From assembly GCA_029245825.1 (NCBI GenBank), contig JAQWON010000030.1:1-9037 (forward strand): a stretch of 9,037 bases of DNA, written 5' to 3'. The notes below the pieces were generated by a model, which had not been told where the DNA came from, searched no databases, and worked only from the letters and a program-made list of their open reading frames with translations. Shown here in pieces: positions 1-6,578 of this stretch. Numbering within the stretch: the stretch's first letter is position 1; every line of letters begins with the position of its first letter. The DNA is from Flavobacteriaceae bacterium. GTDB taxonomy: Bacteria > Bacteroidota > Bacteroidia > Flavobacteriales > Flavobacteriaceae. Made by a program: the position numbers and the translations under genes.

Positions 1-145
1 TACATAAAGCAATAAAATACTCTATTTCAATCTTCACGCGGTACCTTATAAGAGATTCTTCAGAAAAAAAAGACTTAAGTTCTTTAGTTTTTGAATTATA
101 TCTTCCATCAATAGGCGAGATAGCGTTAAGTTTATTTAATGTCAT
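1..145 (-). CDS. purB: Adenylosuccinate lyase, N-terminal fragment (runs off left edge)
   Basis: Adenylosuccinate lyase of the fumarase/aspartase superfamily makes fumarate and AICAR from SAICAR, and fumarate and AMP from adenylosuccinate, in cytoplasmic purine synthesis. Only the first 48 codons are in the window; the rest lies beyond position 1. The translation begins MTLNKLNAISPIDGRY and continues with a K-T-K-E-L-K stretch, then FFSEESLIRYRVKIEIEYF. The SPIDGRY motif at residues 10-16, followed by FSE..L..YRV..E, is the characteristic start of bacterial PurB. The ATG at 145..143 places SPIDGRY at the usual distance from the N-terminus, and a Bacteroidota promoter box lies just upstream. 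The gene is transcribed away from the rest of the window. The catalytic residues are off the edge, so intactness cannot be judged. Identification is firm despite the short fragment. Confidence 0.93.
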   Translation of the reverse strand, partial: MTLNKLNAISPIDGRYNSKTKELKSFFSEESLIRYRVKIEIEYFIALC

Positions 146-165
146 TTGCGTGAATGATTAAAATG

Positions 166-195
166 CAAAGATAAGCTTCTGGCGGTTATTGTTAA
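166..195 (-). promoter_or_regulatory. Bacteroidota-type promoter for purB
   Basis: On the minus strand an exact -7 box, TATCTTTG (fits TAnnTTTG), lies at 173..166. A TTA that could serve as a -33 element (consensus TTG) lies at 195..193, giving a 19-bp spacer. Transcription would start near 160, leaving a 5' leader of only about 15 nt before the purB ATG at 145. The -7 match is exact and correctly placed; the -33 element is one base off. The transcription start is inferred. Confidence 0.6.
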
Positions 196-253
196 AATCA
201 ATTTGAAAAGACTTTTTTTAATATTTATTCTTATTTGAATTTATTTCAGAACA

Positions 254-1015
254 CTAGAGCTTAAGAACTCTATATTCATCATAACATTCACTAATAGCTT
301 CTAAAATCTGAAGATCATTTGAATCTTTAATAAATGTATCAGAAAAGTTGCAACCTCTTAGTATTTCATATATCTCTACCTTACTGATATAAAGAAGTTG
401 AGTTAAAATTTCTCTATTAAATTTAGATGAAAGTAAGTTTTTAATTTCTTCATCTTCTCTCATTTTTTTTAGTTTTCTCAGTTGTTTTTCTTTTTGACTA
501 AAAAGATTATGCAAAAAATCTACAGGGCTTAAAATCGCCTTAAAAGTTTTAGTTATTGAGTAAGGATTTCTATTACCTGCTTCATAACCTATATTTGGAA
601 GCCCTGATACACTATATCTTTTTGCTGTATTAATTGGTATATTTTTTGCGTCAATATCTAGAATACCTGTTAGTTGATATGGTCTTAAAATTATTTCTTC
701 AAGAGCTAGAGCTAATTCAGTCAGTTGAAATTTAGCATTACCAAATTTTATTAAGTCATTTGTAACAGCAATCTTAAGAGGTTTAAAGCCTAAATAAGAA
801 AAATATAAGGTGTCGTTTGGAAAGACTTTAATTTCAAATCTTCCGTTTCTATCGGTTACTGTTCCGATAACCTGAGATAAATTCAAAACGTGAACACTTT
901 CCATAGCAAACCCAGTAGACTCATTTTCAACAACAGCAGAAAAGACTTGAATTTGATCCTGTCCCCTTAAAGAAATCAATACTAAAAAGGATATTATAGA
1001 AAAGATCCATTTCAT
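254..1015 (-). CDS. Exported protein with CarboxypepD_reg-like (beta-sandwich) domain, function unknown
   Basis: This 253-residue protein has an N-terminal signal peptide: MK, then a hydrophobic stretch at about residues 3-15, with probable cleavage near LRGQ-D at 16-20. It has no lipobox cysteine, so it is probably periplasmic or surface-directed. Residues about 24-90 form a carboxypeptidase-regulatory-like domain. The signs are TGFAMESVHVLNL (34-46), GTVTDRNGRFEI (51-62) and DTLYFSYLGFK (68-78), which match the family pattern 'gt.tn..G.f.l...dtl.fs.lGy'. In Bacteroidota this domain usually opens TonB-dependent receptors, but no plug or barrel follows. The C-terminal half is unrecognised. 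It has a very basic and charged helix-like segment at about 173-192 (KEKQLRKLKKMRED) and only two cysteines, C222 and C244. It lies 56 bp downstream of rdgB on the same strand and may be co-transcribed. The domain and export calls are good; the biological role is unknown. Confidence 0.85.
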   Translation of the reverse strand: MKWIFSIISFLVLISLRGQDQIQVFSAVVENESTGFAMESVHVLNLSQVIGTVTDRNGRFEIKVFPNDTLYFSYLGFKPLKIAVTNDLIKFGNAKFQLTELALALEEIILRPYQLTGILDIDAKNIPINTAKRYSVSGLPNIGYEAGNRNPYSITKTFKAILSPVDFLHNLFSQKEKQLRKLKKMREDEEIKNLLSSKFNREILTQLLYISKVEIYEILRGCNFSDTFIKDSNDLQILEAISECYDEYRVLKL

Positions 1016-1071
1016 AAAACTAACACTAAATTTTTCCTTACTAAATTAATAAAAAGGAGTATAAAATTGAT

Positions 1072-1647
1072 TTAAAACTTTTGGATCAGTTTTTTTAATT
1101 TAATAAATGCAATTGATCTATGGCTAATCATATTTTTATGAATTGCTGAAATCTCCCCAAAACTTTTATCAAATCCTGTAGGACAAAAAACCGGATCATA
1201 TCCAAAACCATTTATTCCTCTTTTTTTATTTAGAATAACTCCATTTACTTTACCTTCTACAAAATAAAATTTATTTTCATAAACAAGAGTAACGACAGTT
1301 CTAAATCTTGCATTTCTATTTTTTTTATTCTCTAATAACGATAATAACTTTTCAATGTTTTTTTCGCTATTTCTATCATCACCTGCAAATCTCGCCGAAA
1401 GGACTCCGGGCTTATTGCCAATCGCCTCTACTTCAAGTCCAGTATCTTCAGAAAAACAATTAGTATTAAATTTTTCATGTACAAGTTTTGCCTTTAGCAA
1501 TGAGTTTTCTTTCAAGGTATTTCCAGTTTCATTTATTGACTCAAAACACCCAACTTCCTTTAAGCCGCTTATAGAATTTTTTTCCCCAAGTATTGATCTA
1601 ACTTCATTTAATTTATGATCATTATGTGTAGCAAAGATTAATTTCAT
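1072..1647 (-). CDS. rdgB: XTP/dITP diphosphatase (RdgB/HAM1 family, non-canonical purine NTP pyrophosphatase)
   Basis: RdgB hydrolyses dITP, dXTP, ITP and XTP to the monophosphate and pyrophosphate, keeping deaminated purines out of nucleic acids. It acts as a cytoplasmic homodimer needing Mg2+. The 191 residues match the usual family length of about 190-200. Signature motifs are in order: THNDHK at 7-12 (family T.N..K near the N-terminus), SEDTGLEVEA at 66-75 with the catalytic-type Asp68, PGVLSARFAG at 80-89, GFGYDPVF at 147-154, and the nucleobase-binding segment E165..A..HKNMISHR ending at 177. All key motif residues appear intact. The ATG at 1647 gives the canonical MKLIFATHN start with the nucleotide loop close to the N-terminus. 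It is divergent from the YihY gene and upstream of the CarboxypepD_reg-like gene on the same strand. Confidence 0.96.
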   Translation of the reverse strand: MKLIFATHNDHKLNEVRSILGEKNSISGLKEVGCFESINETGNTLKENSLLKAKLVHEKFNTNCFSEDTGLEVEAIGNKPGVLSARFAGDDRNSEKNIEKLLSLLENKKNRNARFRTVVTLVYENKFYFVEGKVNGVILNKKRGINGFGYDPVFCPTGFDKSFGEISAIHKNMISHRSIAFIKLKKLIQKF

Positions 1648-1738
1648 AGACTTAAATATTAGAAACCATATTTAGTTTTTTACAATTTACTTATTGATTT
1701 TGTTTAACCAATATTTAAAATCCTTTTTGTATTTGATT

Positions 1739-1746
1739 TATATTTG
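1739..1746 (+). promoter_or_regulatory. Candidate -7 box for the yihY-priA pair
   Basis: TATATTTG matches the Bacteroidota -7 consensus TAnnTTTG exactly and sits 19 bp before the ATG at 1766. No clear TTG is found at the expected -33 distance (around 1717 the sequence is TTTAAAA), so this call rests mainly on the -7 box and its position in the divergent rdgB/yihY gap. It would give a leader only a few bases long. The position also argues against the longer TTG-initiated reading of the YihY protein, whose extra codons would span this box. Confidence 0.45.
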
Positions 1747-1765
1747 GTTCTATTATATTTTTCAA

Positions 1766-2668
1766 ATGAAAGAAAAAGCAGAAAAAATACCAATTTTAAA
1801 GAATTTAATTCTTTTTTTAGATTCTATTAAGCTTCCAAAATATCCTGGTTTTTCTATTTATGATTTAATTGAAATTTACTTTTCCGGAATAATTAAAGGC
1901 GTTTTTTCTGCTCGAGCTGGGAGCGTTTCATTTAGTTTTTTTATGGCTCTTTTTCCTTTTTTACTTTTCATTTTAAATTTAATACCATTTATACCGATTG
2001 AAAATTTTGACGTTGTTGTATTTTCATTTATTCAAGAGCTTATACCACTTGAAAGTCAGAGATTTTTTATGGAGATTTTTAATGATATTCAACAAAAGCC
2101 AAGAGGTGGGTTGTTGTCTTCTGTTTTTGTTCTTTCAATTTTTCTTACTGCAAATGGCGTTTATGCTGTTTTTGAAAGATTTGAAGAATCGTATCATGTA
2201 GATATGTTTAGAGGATTTTTCCCTCAGTATTTATTTTCAATTTTTGTTGCAATTTTACTTGGATTTCTTTTCCTTTTTTCGGTAGCAATTTTTGTTTTTT
2301 TTGAATTATATTTCATACAAAACTTATCAGAATTATCCTCAAAAGTTGATTGGATAAGATATGGCCAATTAATTCTGTATTTTTTAGTAACCTATATTTC
2401 AGTAGCTATTTTATATTATTTTGGAACAATTGAAGGAAAAAAGGCTAGATTTTTCTCTCCAGGTGCTTTTATGACAACAATTCTTATTGTAATGACGACT
2501 AAATTATTTGGTGTTTATATTACTTATTTTTCAAGTTATAATCAACTTTACGGTTCTATAGGCGCACTTCTTATTTTGATGTTTTATATATGGCTTAATT
2601 CTATTATTTTACTTCTTGGTTTTGAATTAAATGCTACCCTAACTAGATTTAAGAAAAGTGATAAATAG
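1766..2668 (+). CDS. YihY/BrkB family inner-membrane protein
   Basis: This 300-residue polytopic membrane protein belongs to the YihY/virulence-factor-BrkB family. The family's precise function is not settled; older 'ribonuclease BN' labels are now regarded as mis-assignments. Six hydrophobic segments are visible at about residues 55-76, 115-134, 153-179, 203-219, 233-255 and 262-287. Family hallmarks are FSARAGSVSFSFFMALFPF (47-65), the TANGVYAVFERFEESY segment (128-143) and YGSIGALLILMFYIWLNSI (262-280) followed by GFELNA (285-290). The reading frame is open upstream to a TTG at 1694, but no ATG occurs there. The ATG at 1766 gives the expected short charged N-terminus (MKEKAEKIP) and lies after a good -7 promoter box, so it is preferred. 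priA begins 9 bp downstream, so the two are probably one transcription unit. Confidence 0.9.
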   Translation: MKEKAEKIPILKNLILFLDSIKLPKYPGFSIYDLIEIYFSGIIKGVFSARAGSVSFSFFMALFPFLLFILNLIPFIPIENFDVVVFSFIQELIPLESQRFFMEIFNDIQQKPRGGLLSSVFVLSIFLTANGVYAVFERFEESYHVDMFRGFFPQYLFSIFVAILLGFLFLFSVAIFVFFELYFIQNLSELSSKVDWIRYGQLILYFLVTYISVAILYYFGTIEGKKARFFSPGAFMTTILIVMTTKLFGVYITYFSSYNQLYGSIGALLILMFYIWLNSIILLLGFELNATLTRFKKSDK

Positions 2669-2677
2669 GCTTAATCG

Positions 2678-5125
2678 ATGGAATATTTTATTGAAGTTAT
2701 AATTCCCCTCTCACTTGATAGAACATATACATATTGTGTAAGTTCTAAACAAAGTAGAGATATTTCTATAGGATGTAGAGTCGTTGTTCCATTTGGTAAA
2801 ACAAAGTCATATACAGCAATAGTTTCTAAAAAAAATTTGGAATCTCCAATATATTACTCAGCAAAGAGAATAGATTGTATTTTAGATACTTCCCCAGTAG
2901 TTAATCATCTACAGTTGAAGTTTTGGCAATGGATATCAGAATATTATCAAGCTGCTATTGGAGATGTTTATAGAACTGCAATACCATCAGTTTTTCTACT
3001 TGAAAGTGAGATGGAAATTTCAAAAAATAATTTCCCAAAGAATCTTTCATCCTTGTCAGATGATGAATTTTTAATTCACGAAGCATTAAACATATCAAAT
3101 CTTTCTGTCAAAGAAATTAGTGGGATAATTCAAAAAAAATATGTTTTAAAGATTTTAAAAGAAATGCTTTCAAAGGGCTATGTTAAGATTGATTATAATA
3201 TCAAAGAAAAGTACAAACCCAAAAAAAAACGATACATAAGACTAAGTAAATTTTATCAATCAACTGATAAGATTAAGATTTTATTAGACAACCTAAGTAA
3301 GGCGCCAAAACAATTGAATTTTCTCAATGTGTTTTTAAATAAAAATACAAATGGAAAAAAATGGGAAGATTCAGTTTCTTTAATTAATAGAACAAATTCT
3401 GATTCATCTATACTAAGAAGGCTATTAGATAAGAATGTTTTAGAGGAAACTTTTAAAGAGGAAAATAGAAAGTTATACAACTTTAAAGTTTTATCTAAGA
3501 AAAAACTACTTTCAACTTCTCAGAATAAGGCCTTGAAGGAAATAAAAGAAGGGTTTTTAAAAAAAGAGGTAATCCTTTTTCATGGTGTAACTGGTTCTGG
3601 TAAAACAGAAATATATATTCAGCTGATTGAATCTGAACTTGAAAAGAATAAGCAGATTCTATATTTATTACCGGAGATATCACTTACTCCTCAAATGGTT
3701 AAACGATTGCAAGAAAAATTTGGAAGTAAGGTAGCTGTATATCATTCAAAGTTTTCAATTCATGAAAGAAAAGAAGTTTGGGATCAAGTATTGAAAAATG
3801 GAAGTCTTTCTAAAATAATTATAGGAACTAGATCATCTATTTTTTTACCCTTTCAAGATTTGGGGCTTATAATAATTGATGAGGAGCATGAGTATTCATA
3901 TAAACAGTTTGATCCATCTCCTAGATATAATGCAAGAGACTCAGCTGTAATATTAGCAGGTTTATATTCGTCCAAAGTCCTCTTGGGATCTGCAACACCA
4001 TCTATTGAATCCTATACTAATGCTATTAAATCAAAGTACGGACTTGTTAATTTGAATGAAAGATATGGCGGAATAGAACTTCCGGAGATAAAAATTGTAG
4101 ATCTTAAAGAAGCATACGATAAAAGTTTAATGAAAGGGTTTTTTTCTCACACAATGCTTCACGAAATTTCTAAAACATTAAATGCTGGAAAACAAATTAT
4201 TTTATTTCAAAATCGCAGAGGATATTCGCGCATACTTGAATGTATGGCATGTGGATCTAGTCCAAGCTGTGAACAATGTGATGTTACTCTAACTTATCAT
4301 CAGTTTTCAGCTAATTTGAAGTGTCATTATTGTGGTTATGAAAAGAAAATGATAAAAATATGTGATTCTTGTGGGATGGGTCATTTTCAAACAAAAGGAA
4401 TAGGGACTCAACAAGTTCAAGAGCAGATAGAAGAGTTATTCCCTGGTGTTGGAGTTTCACGAATGGATTGGGATTCTACAAGAGGTAAATGGGACTTTGA
4501 TAAACTAATAAGTTCTTTTTCAAAACAGGAGACAAAAATTTTAGTTGGAACACAGATGATAGTTAAGGGCTTGGATTTTAATAATGTTCATTTGGTAGGA
4601 GTGTTAAATGCAGACCAACTATTCAATTTTCCTGATTTCAGGTCAAATGAAAGAGCATTTCAAATGTTATGCCAAGTGTCAGGAAGATCTGGAAGAAAAA
4701 ACAAAAGAGGGAAGGTTATAATTCAGACTTACCAGAAAACACATCATGTTATAAAAGCTGTTTCAGAAAATAATTATGAATCAATTTTTAAGACTGAACT
4801 AAATGAGAGGAAATTATTCAATTATCCACCTTATTTAAAACTAATTAGAATAATCTTGAAAAATAAAAATATTGAAATTGTTAAGAATGCTTCTGATTGG
4901 GTTTATAATATTTTAAAGCATTATTTTCCTGGAGAAATTTTAGGCCCCTCTTATCCTTATGTAATTAGGGTAAGAAACTATTATCATATGCAAATATTAA
5001 TTAAGATTGAGAAAAAGTTTTCAAGAAAAAAAACGCATCAAATTTTAAAGAAATCCATAGAAAGTTTTCATTCTATTGCGAAATATAGAAATACGAGAGT
5101 AAACATTGATGTAGATCCCTATTAA
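2678..5125 (+). CDS. priA: Primosomal replication restart helicase PriA
   Basis: PriA recognises stalled forks and D-loops, unwinds with 3'-5' polarity and starts replisome reloading. At 815 residues it is in the usual Bacteroidota size range (E. coli is 732). Domains in order are: the 3'-DNA-binding domain at about 1-105 (EVIIPLSLDRTYTY, VVVPFG); a winged-helix and linker region to about 275; helicase lobe 1 with Walker A GVTGSGKTE (303-311, Lys309), LPEISLTPQM (331-340) and GTRSSIFLPF (383-392); and the Walker B DEEH box at 401-404 followed by EYSYKQFDPSPRYNARD. The zinc domain has four CxxC pairs: 522/525, 531/534, 549/552 and 562/565. Lobe 2 carries GTQMIVKGLDF (624-634) and QVSGRSGR (666-673), and the C-terminal domain ends in DVDPY. 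All catalytic and zinc residues are present. A run of nine A (3221-3229) encodes three lysines in the linker region. The stop codon abuts that of the convergent LytTR gene. Confidence 0.98.
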   Translation: MEYFIEVIIPLSLDRTYTYCVSSKQSRDISIGCRVVVPFGKTKSYTAIVSKKNLESPIYYSAKRIDCILDTSPVVNHLQLKFWQWISEYYQAAIGDVYRTAIPSVFLLESEMEISKNNFPKNLSSLSDDEFLIHEALNISNLSVKEISGIIQKKYVLKILKEMLSKGYVKIDYNIKEKYKPKKKRYIRLSKFYQSTDKIKILLDNLSKAPKQLNFLNVFLNKNTNGKKWEDSVSLINRTNSDSSILRRLLDKNVLEETFKEENRKLYNFKVLSKKKLLSTSQNKALKEIKEGFLKKEVILFHGVTGSGKTEIYIQLIESELEKNKQILYLLPEISLTPQMVKRLQEKFGSKVAVYHSKFSIHERKEVWDQVLKNGSLSKIIIGTRSSIFLPFQDLGLIIIDEEHEYSYKQFDPSPRYNARDSAVILAGLYSSKVLLGSATPSIESYTNAIKSKYGLVNLNERYGGIELPEIKIVDLKEAYDKSLMKGFFSHTMLHEISKTLNAGKQIILFQNRRGYSRILECMACGSSPSCEQCDVTLTYHQFSANLKCHYCGYEKKMIKICDSCGMGHFQTKGIGTQQVQEQIEELFPGVGVSRMDWDSTRGKWDFDKLISSFSKQETKILVGTQMIVKGLDFNNVHLVGVLNADQLFNFPDFRSNERAFQMLCQVSGRSGRKNKRGKVIIQTYQKTHHVIKAVSENNYESIFKTELNERKLFNYPPYLKLIRIILKNKNIEIVKNASDWVYNILKHYFPGEILGPSYPYVIRVRNYYHMQILIKIEKKFSRKKTHQILKKSIESFHSIAKYRNTRVNIDVDPY

Positions 5126-5803
5126 TTATTTAGAGAATTTTTTAAAATCTTTCTTTTTATATCTACTGATTGGAATTAATTCTCCATTAATTTTTATATG
5201 ATTGGAGGTGTAATTTTCCACATAATTTAAATTAATAATAAATGATTTATGAATTCTAAAAAAGGATTCCTCTGGCAGCTTTTTGTTAAATGATTTCATT
5301 GTCGATAAAACAATATAATTTTTTGTTTTTGTGACAACTTTTATGTAATCACCCATTGCTTCTATCCAATTTATTTCATTTAACTTAATTTTTTTGTATT
5401 TCTGACCAGTCTTAATAATAATTTTTTCATCTCTATTTCTATCTGCTAATTTTGATTCTTTTAGTTTTTTTCTGACCCTAAGAACTGTGGTTTTAAACCT
5501 ATCTAACGATATTGGTTTAAGAAGACAATCAATAAAACCATATGTGTATGAGCTTATCGCGTCAAATGATTTGTTCGTAATCAAAACAACTTCTGTGTTT
5601 TCAAAATATTTATTTGAATAGTTTAAAGATTCAATTACATTTGAACCTAACAATAAGAAATCAATTTTTTGAGATTTAATAATTTCAATAGCATCATCTA
5701 ATTTTACAAACTCTCCTTTTAATTTAAGACTTGGGAAATTTTTAATAATTTCTTTTAAAAAAATATTATCAATTGTATTTGTTCCAACAATTATAAAATT
5801 CAA
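5126..5803 (-). CDS. LytTR-type DNA-binding regulator with degenerate (pseudo-)receiver domain
   Basis: This 225-residue protein has LytR/AlgR architecture: a receiver-like fold at about 1-115 and a LytTR DNA-binding domain at about 126-225. LytTR hallmarks are INWIEAMGDYIKVVT (144-158), TMKSFNKKLPE (168-178), FFRIHKSFIINLNYV (181-195) and IPISRYKK (210-217). In the receiver, the acidic pocket normally reading DDEP at 7-10 is GTNT, and the phospho-acceptor Asp expected in 'DLIFLD' is Gly53 (IDFLLLGSN, 47-55). The conserved Thr76 (VVLITN) and Lys96 (LLKPIS) remain, so the fold is kept but classical phosphorylation looks impossible. The start is TTG at 5803..5801: no in-frame ATG exists between it and the upstream TAA, and NFIIVG aligns with the usual receiver start. 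No histidine kinase gene is in the window. It is divergent from rpsF, and its stop touches that of priA. Its DNA targets are unknown. Confidence 0.9.
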   Translation of the reverse strand: MNFIIVGTNTIDNIFLKEIIKNFPSLKLKGEFVKLDDAIEIIKSQKIDFLLLGSNVIESLNYSNKYFENTEVVLITNKSFDAISSYTYGFIDCLLKPISLDRFKTTVLRVRKKLKESKLADRNRDEKIIIKTGQKYKKIKLNEINWIEAMGDYIKVVTKTKNYIVLSTMKSFNKKLPEESFFRIHKSFIINLNYVENYTSNHIKINGELIPISRYKKKDFKKFSK

Positions 5804-5834
5804 GACAATTTCTAGTTTAATTTTTTGATAATAG

Positions 5835-5842
5835 TAAATATA
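5835..5842 (-). promoter_or_regulatory. Weak candidate -7 box for the LytTR gene
   Basis: On the minus strand TATATTTA (5842..5835) matches TAnnTTTG in all but the last position and lies about 30 bases before the TTG start. TTG elements occur at 5860..5858 (15-bp spacer) and 5867..5865 (22-bp spacer); neither has the preferred spacing of about 19-20. This is only a tentative assignment in the 122-bp region shared with the divergent rpsF promoter. Confidence 0.25.
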
Positions 5843-5873
5843 TCTAGTTTTTTCTTACAAAACTCAATAATTC

Positions 5874-5905
5874 TTTGGTTCAAGATCATCTTTAACTTAT
5901 TTTTG
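5874..5905 (+). promoter_or_regulatory. Promoter of the rpsF-rpsR-rplI operon
   Basis: This is the best promoter in the window. A -33 element TTTG lies at 5874-5877, followed by a 20-bp spacer and an exact -7 box TATTTTTG (TAnnTTTG) at 5898-5905. Transcription would begin near 5912, so the leader before the rpsF ATG at 5926 is only about 14 nt. That leader is A-rich (CAAAAAGAAATATTA) with no Shine-Dalgarno sequence, as expected for highly expressed flavobacterial genes. Both boxes and the spacing are seen directly; the start site is inferred. Confidence 0.75.
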
Positions 5906-5925
5906 CATGCCAAAAAGAAATATTA

Positions 5926-6273
5926 ATGAGCAATTATGAAATTGTTTACATTTTGAATCCTGTTTTATCTGAGAAGCAGATCGAAGATGTAATGAAGAAA
6001 ATAAAGACGTTATTAACTTCTAAAAAAGGAAAGGTAGTTAATCATGAAAATTGGGGTTTGAAAACCCTATCCTATCCTATAGAAAATAAAAATAGCGGAT
6101 TTTATAATTTAATCGAGTTTACAGCTGAAGGCGACATAATTTCAGATTTTGAAGTAGAATTAAGGAGGGATGAAAGCATTATGAGGTATTTGATAGTTAG
6201 ACTTGATAAAGACGCACTAGATTGGGCCGAAAAAAGAAGAAAGAGAGTAAAAGCAAAAGAAAAAACTAAATAA
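5926..6273 (+). CDS. rpsF: Small ribosomal subunit protein bS6
   Basis: bS6 binds the central domain of 16S rRNA as a heterodimer with bS18 on the 30S platform. The 115-residue length is typical of Bacteroidota. Recognisable blocks are [17 protein letters not shown] (3-19), [20 protein letters not shown] (40-59), where the family usually has 'WG.r.LaY.I.k...G.Y', and [16 protein letters not shown] (80-95). The C-terminal tail from about 100 is lysine and arginine rich. It is the first gene of a tight cluster: rpsR starts 2 bp after its stop codon. The ATG follows an A-rich leader and a strong promoter, and no alternative upstream start is plausible. Confidence 0.97.
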   Translation: MSNYEIVYILNPVLSEKQIEDVMKKIKTLLTSKKGKVVNHENWGLKTLSYPIENKNSGFYNLIEFTAEGDIISDFEVELRRDESIMRYLIVRLDKDALDWAEKRRKRVKAKEKTK

Positions 6274-6275
6274 AT

Positions 6276-6572
6276 ATGCCAGCAATAGAAAAAGAATCTG
6301 AATCAAAGGGATCAAGTGAAATTAGATATTTGACCCCTCTTAACATTAGCACTACTACTAAAAAAAAGTATTGTAGATTTAAGAGGTCAGGTATAAAATA
6401 TATTGATTACAAAGATGCTCAGTTTTTATTAAAGTTTGTTAATGAGCAAGGAAAAATTCTTCCTAGAAGATTAACAGGAACATCTTTGAAGTATCAAAGA
6501 AAAGTTTCTTTAGCTATAAAGCGTGCAAGACATTTAGCTCTAATGCCATATGTTTCTGATTTACTTAAATAA
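6276..6572 (+). CDS. rpsR: Small ribosomal subunit protein bS18
   Basis: bS18 pairs with bS6 on the 30S platform; the proteins are translated from adjacent cistrons, fitting their 1:1 use. The 98-residue protein has the conserved core starting at [20 protein letters not shown] (28-47), then [20 protein letters not shown] (51-70), [20 protein letters not shown] (72-91) and YVSDLLK at the end. The N-terminal extension of about 25 residues (acidic and serine-rich, then STTTKKK) is unconserved; extensions of this kind are common in Bacteroidota S18. A single cysteine (C33) remains at the usual CRF position, so this is not the multi-cysteine, zinc-type form. The spacing to rpsF is 2 bp and to rplI 6 bp, so the three cistrons are almost certainly one operon. 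Confidence 0.97.
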   Translation: MPAIEKESESKGSSEIRYLTPLNISTTTKKKYCRFKRSGIKYIDYKDAQFLLKFVNEQGKILPRRLTGTSLKYQRKVSLAIKRARHLALMPYVSDLLK

Positions 6573-6578
6573 CGATTA

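Noticed and set aside
206..216. AAAAG-A-CTTTT inverted repeat followed by T-run near the end of the CarboxypepD_reg-like gene
   Set aside because: The loop of one base cannot form a hairpin, the arms are pure A/T apart from one pair, and the T-run lies on the wrong strand for the leftward gene. It is not a credible terminator.
1054..1070. Plus-strand AAGGAG followed by ATAAAATTG, resembling a Shine-Dalgarno site and start
   Set aside because: The TTG is followed at once by ATT TAA, so no peptide results, and this lineage seldom uses Shine-Dalgarno sites.
1355..1618. Plus-strand open frame of 87 codons antisense to rdgB
   Set aside because: It lies wholly within a confidently identified gene, is low-complexity (Ser/Phe rich) and has no recognisable motif or promoter.
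1667..1674. TAAATATG on the minus strand as a -7 box for rdgB
   Set aside because: It has one mismatch in the core TTTG and no TTG at a suitable distance, so it is too weak to list as a feature.
1694..1765. Longer YihY reading starting at TTG 1694, adding 24 residues
   Set aside because: It has no ATG, the extra residues are an AT-rich hydrophobic stretch unlike the family N-terminus, and they would span the TATATTTG promoter box at 1739-1746. The ATG at 1766 fits better.
3495..3683. Minus-strand open frames inside priA (also 3256-3480) and inside hisS (7247-7438, 7601-7810)
   Set aside because: They are shadows of strongly conserved coding sequence on the other strand, with no family signal.
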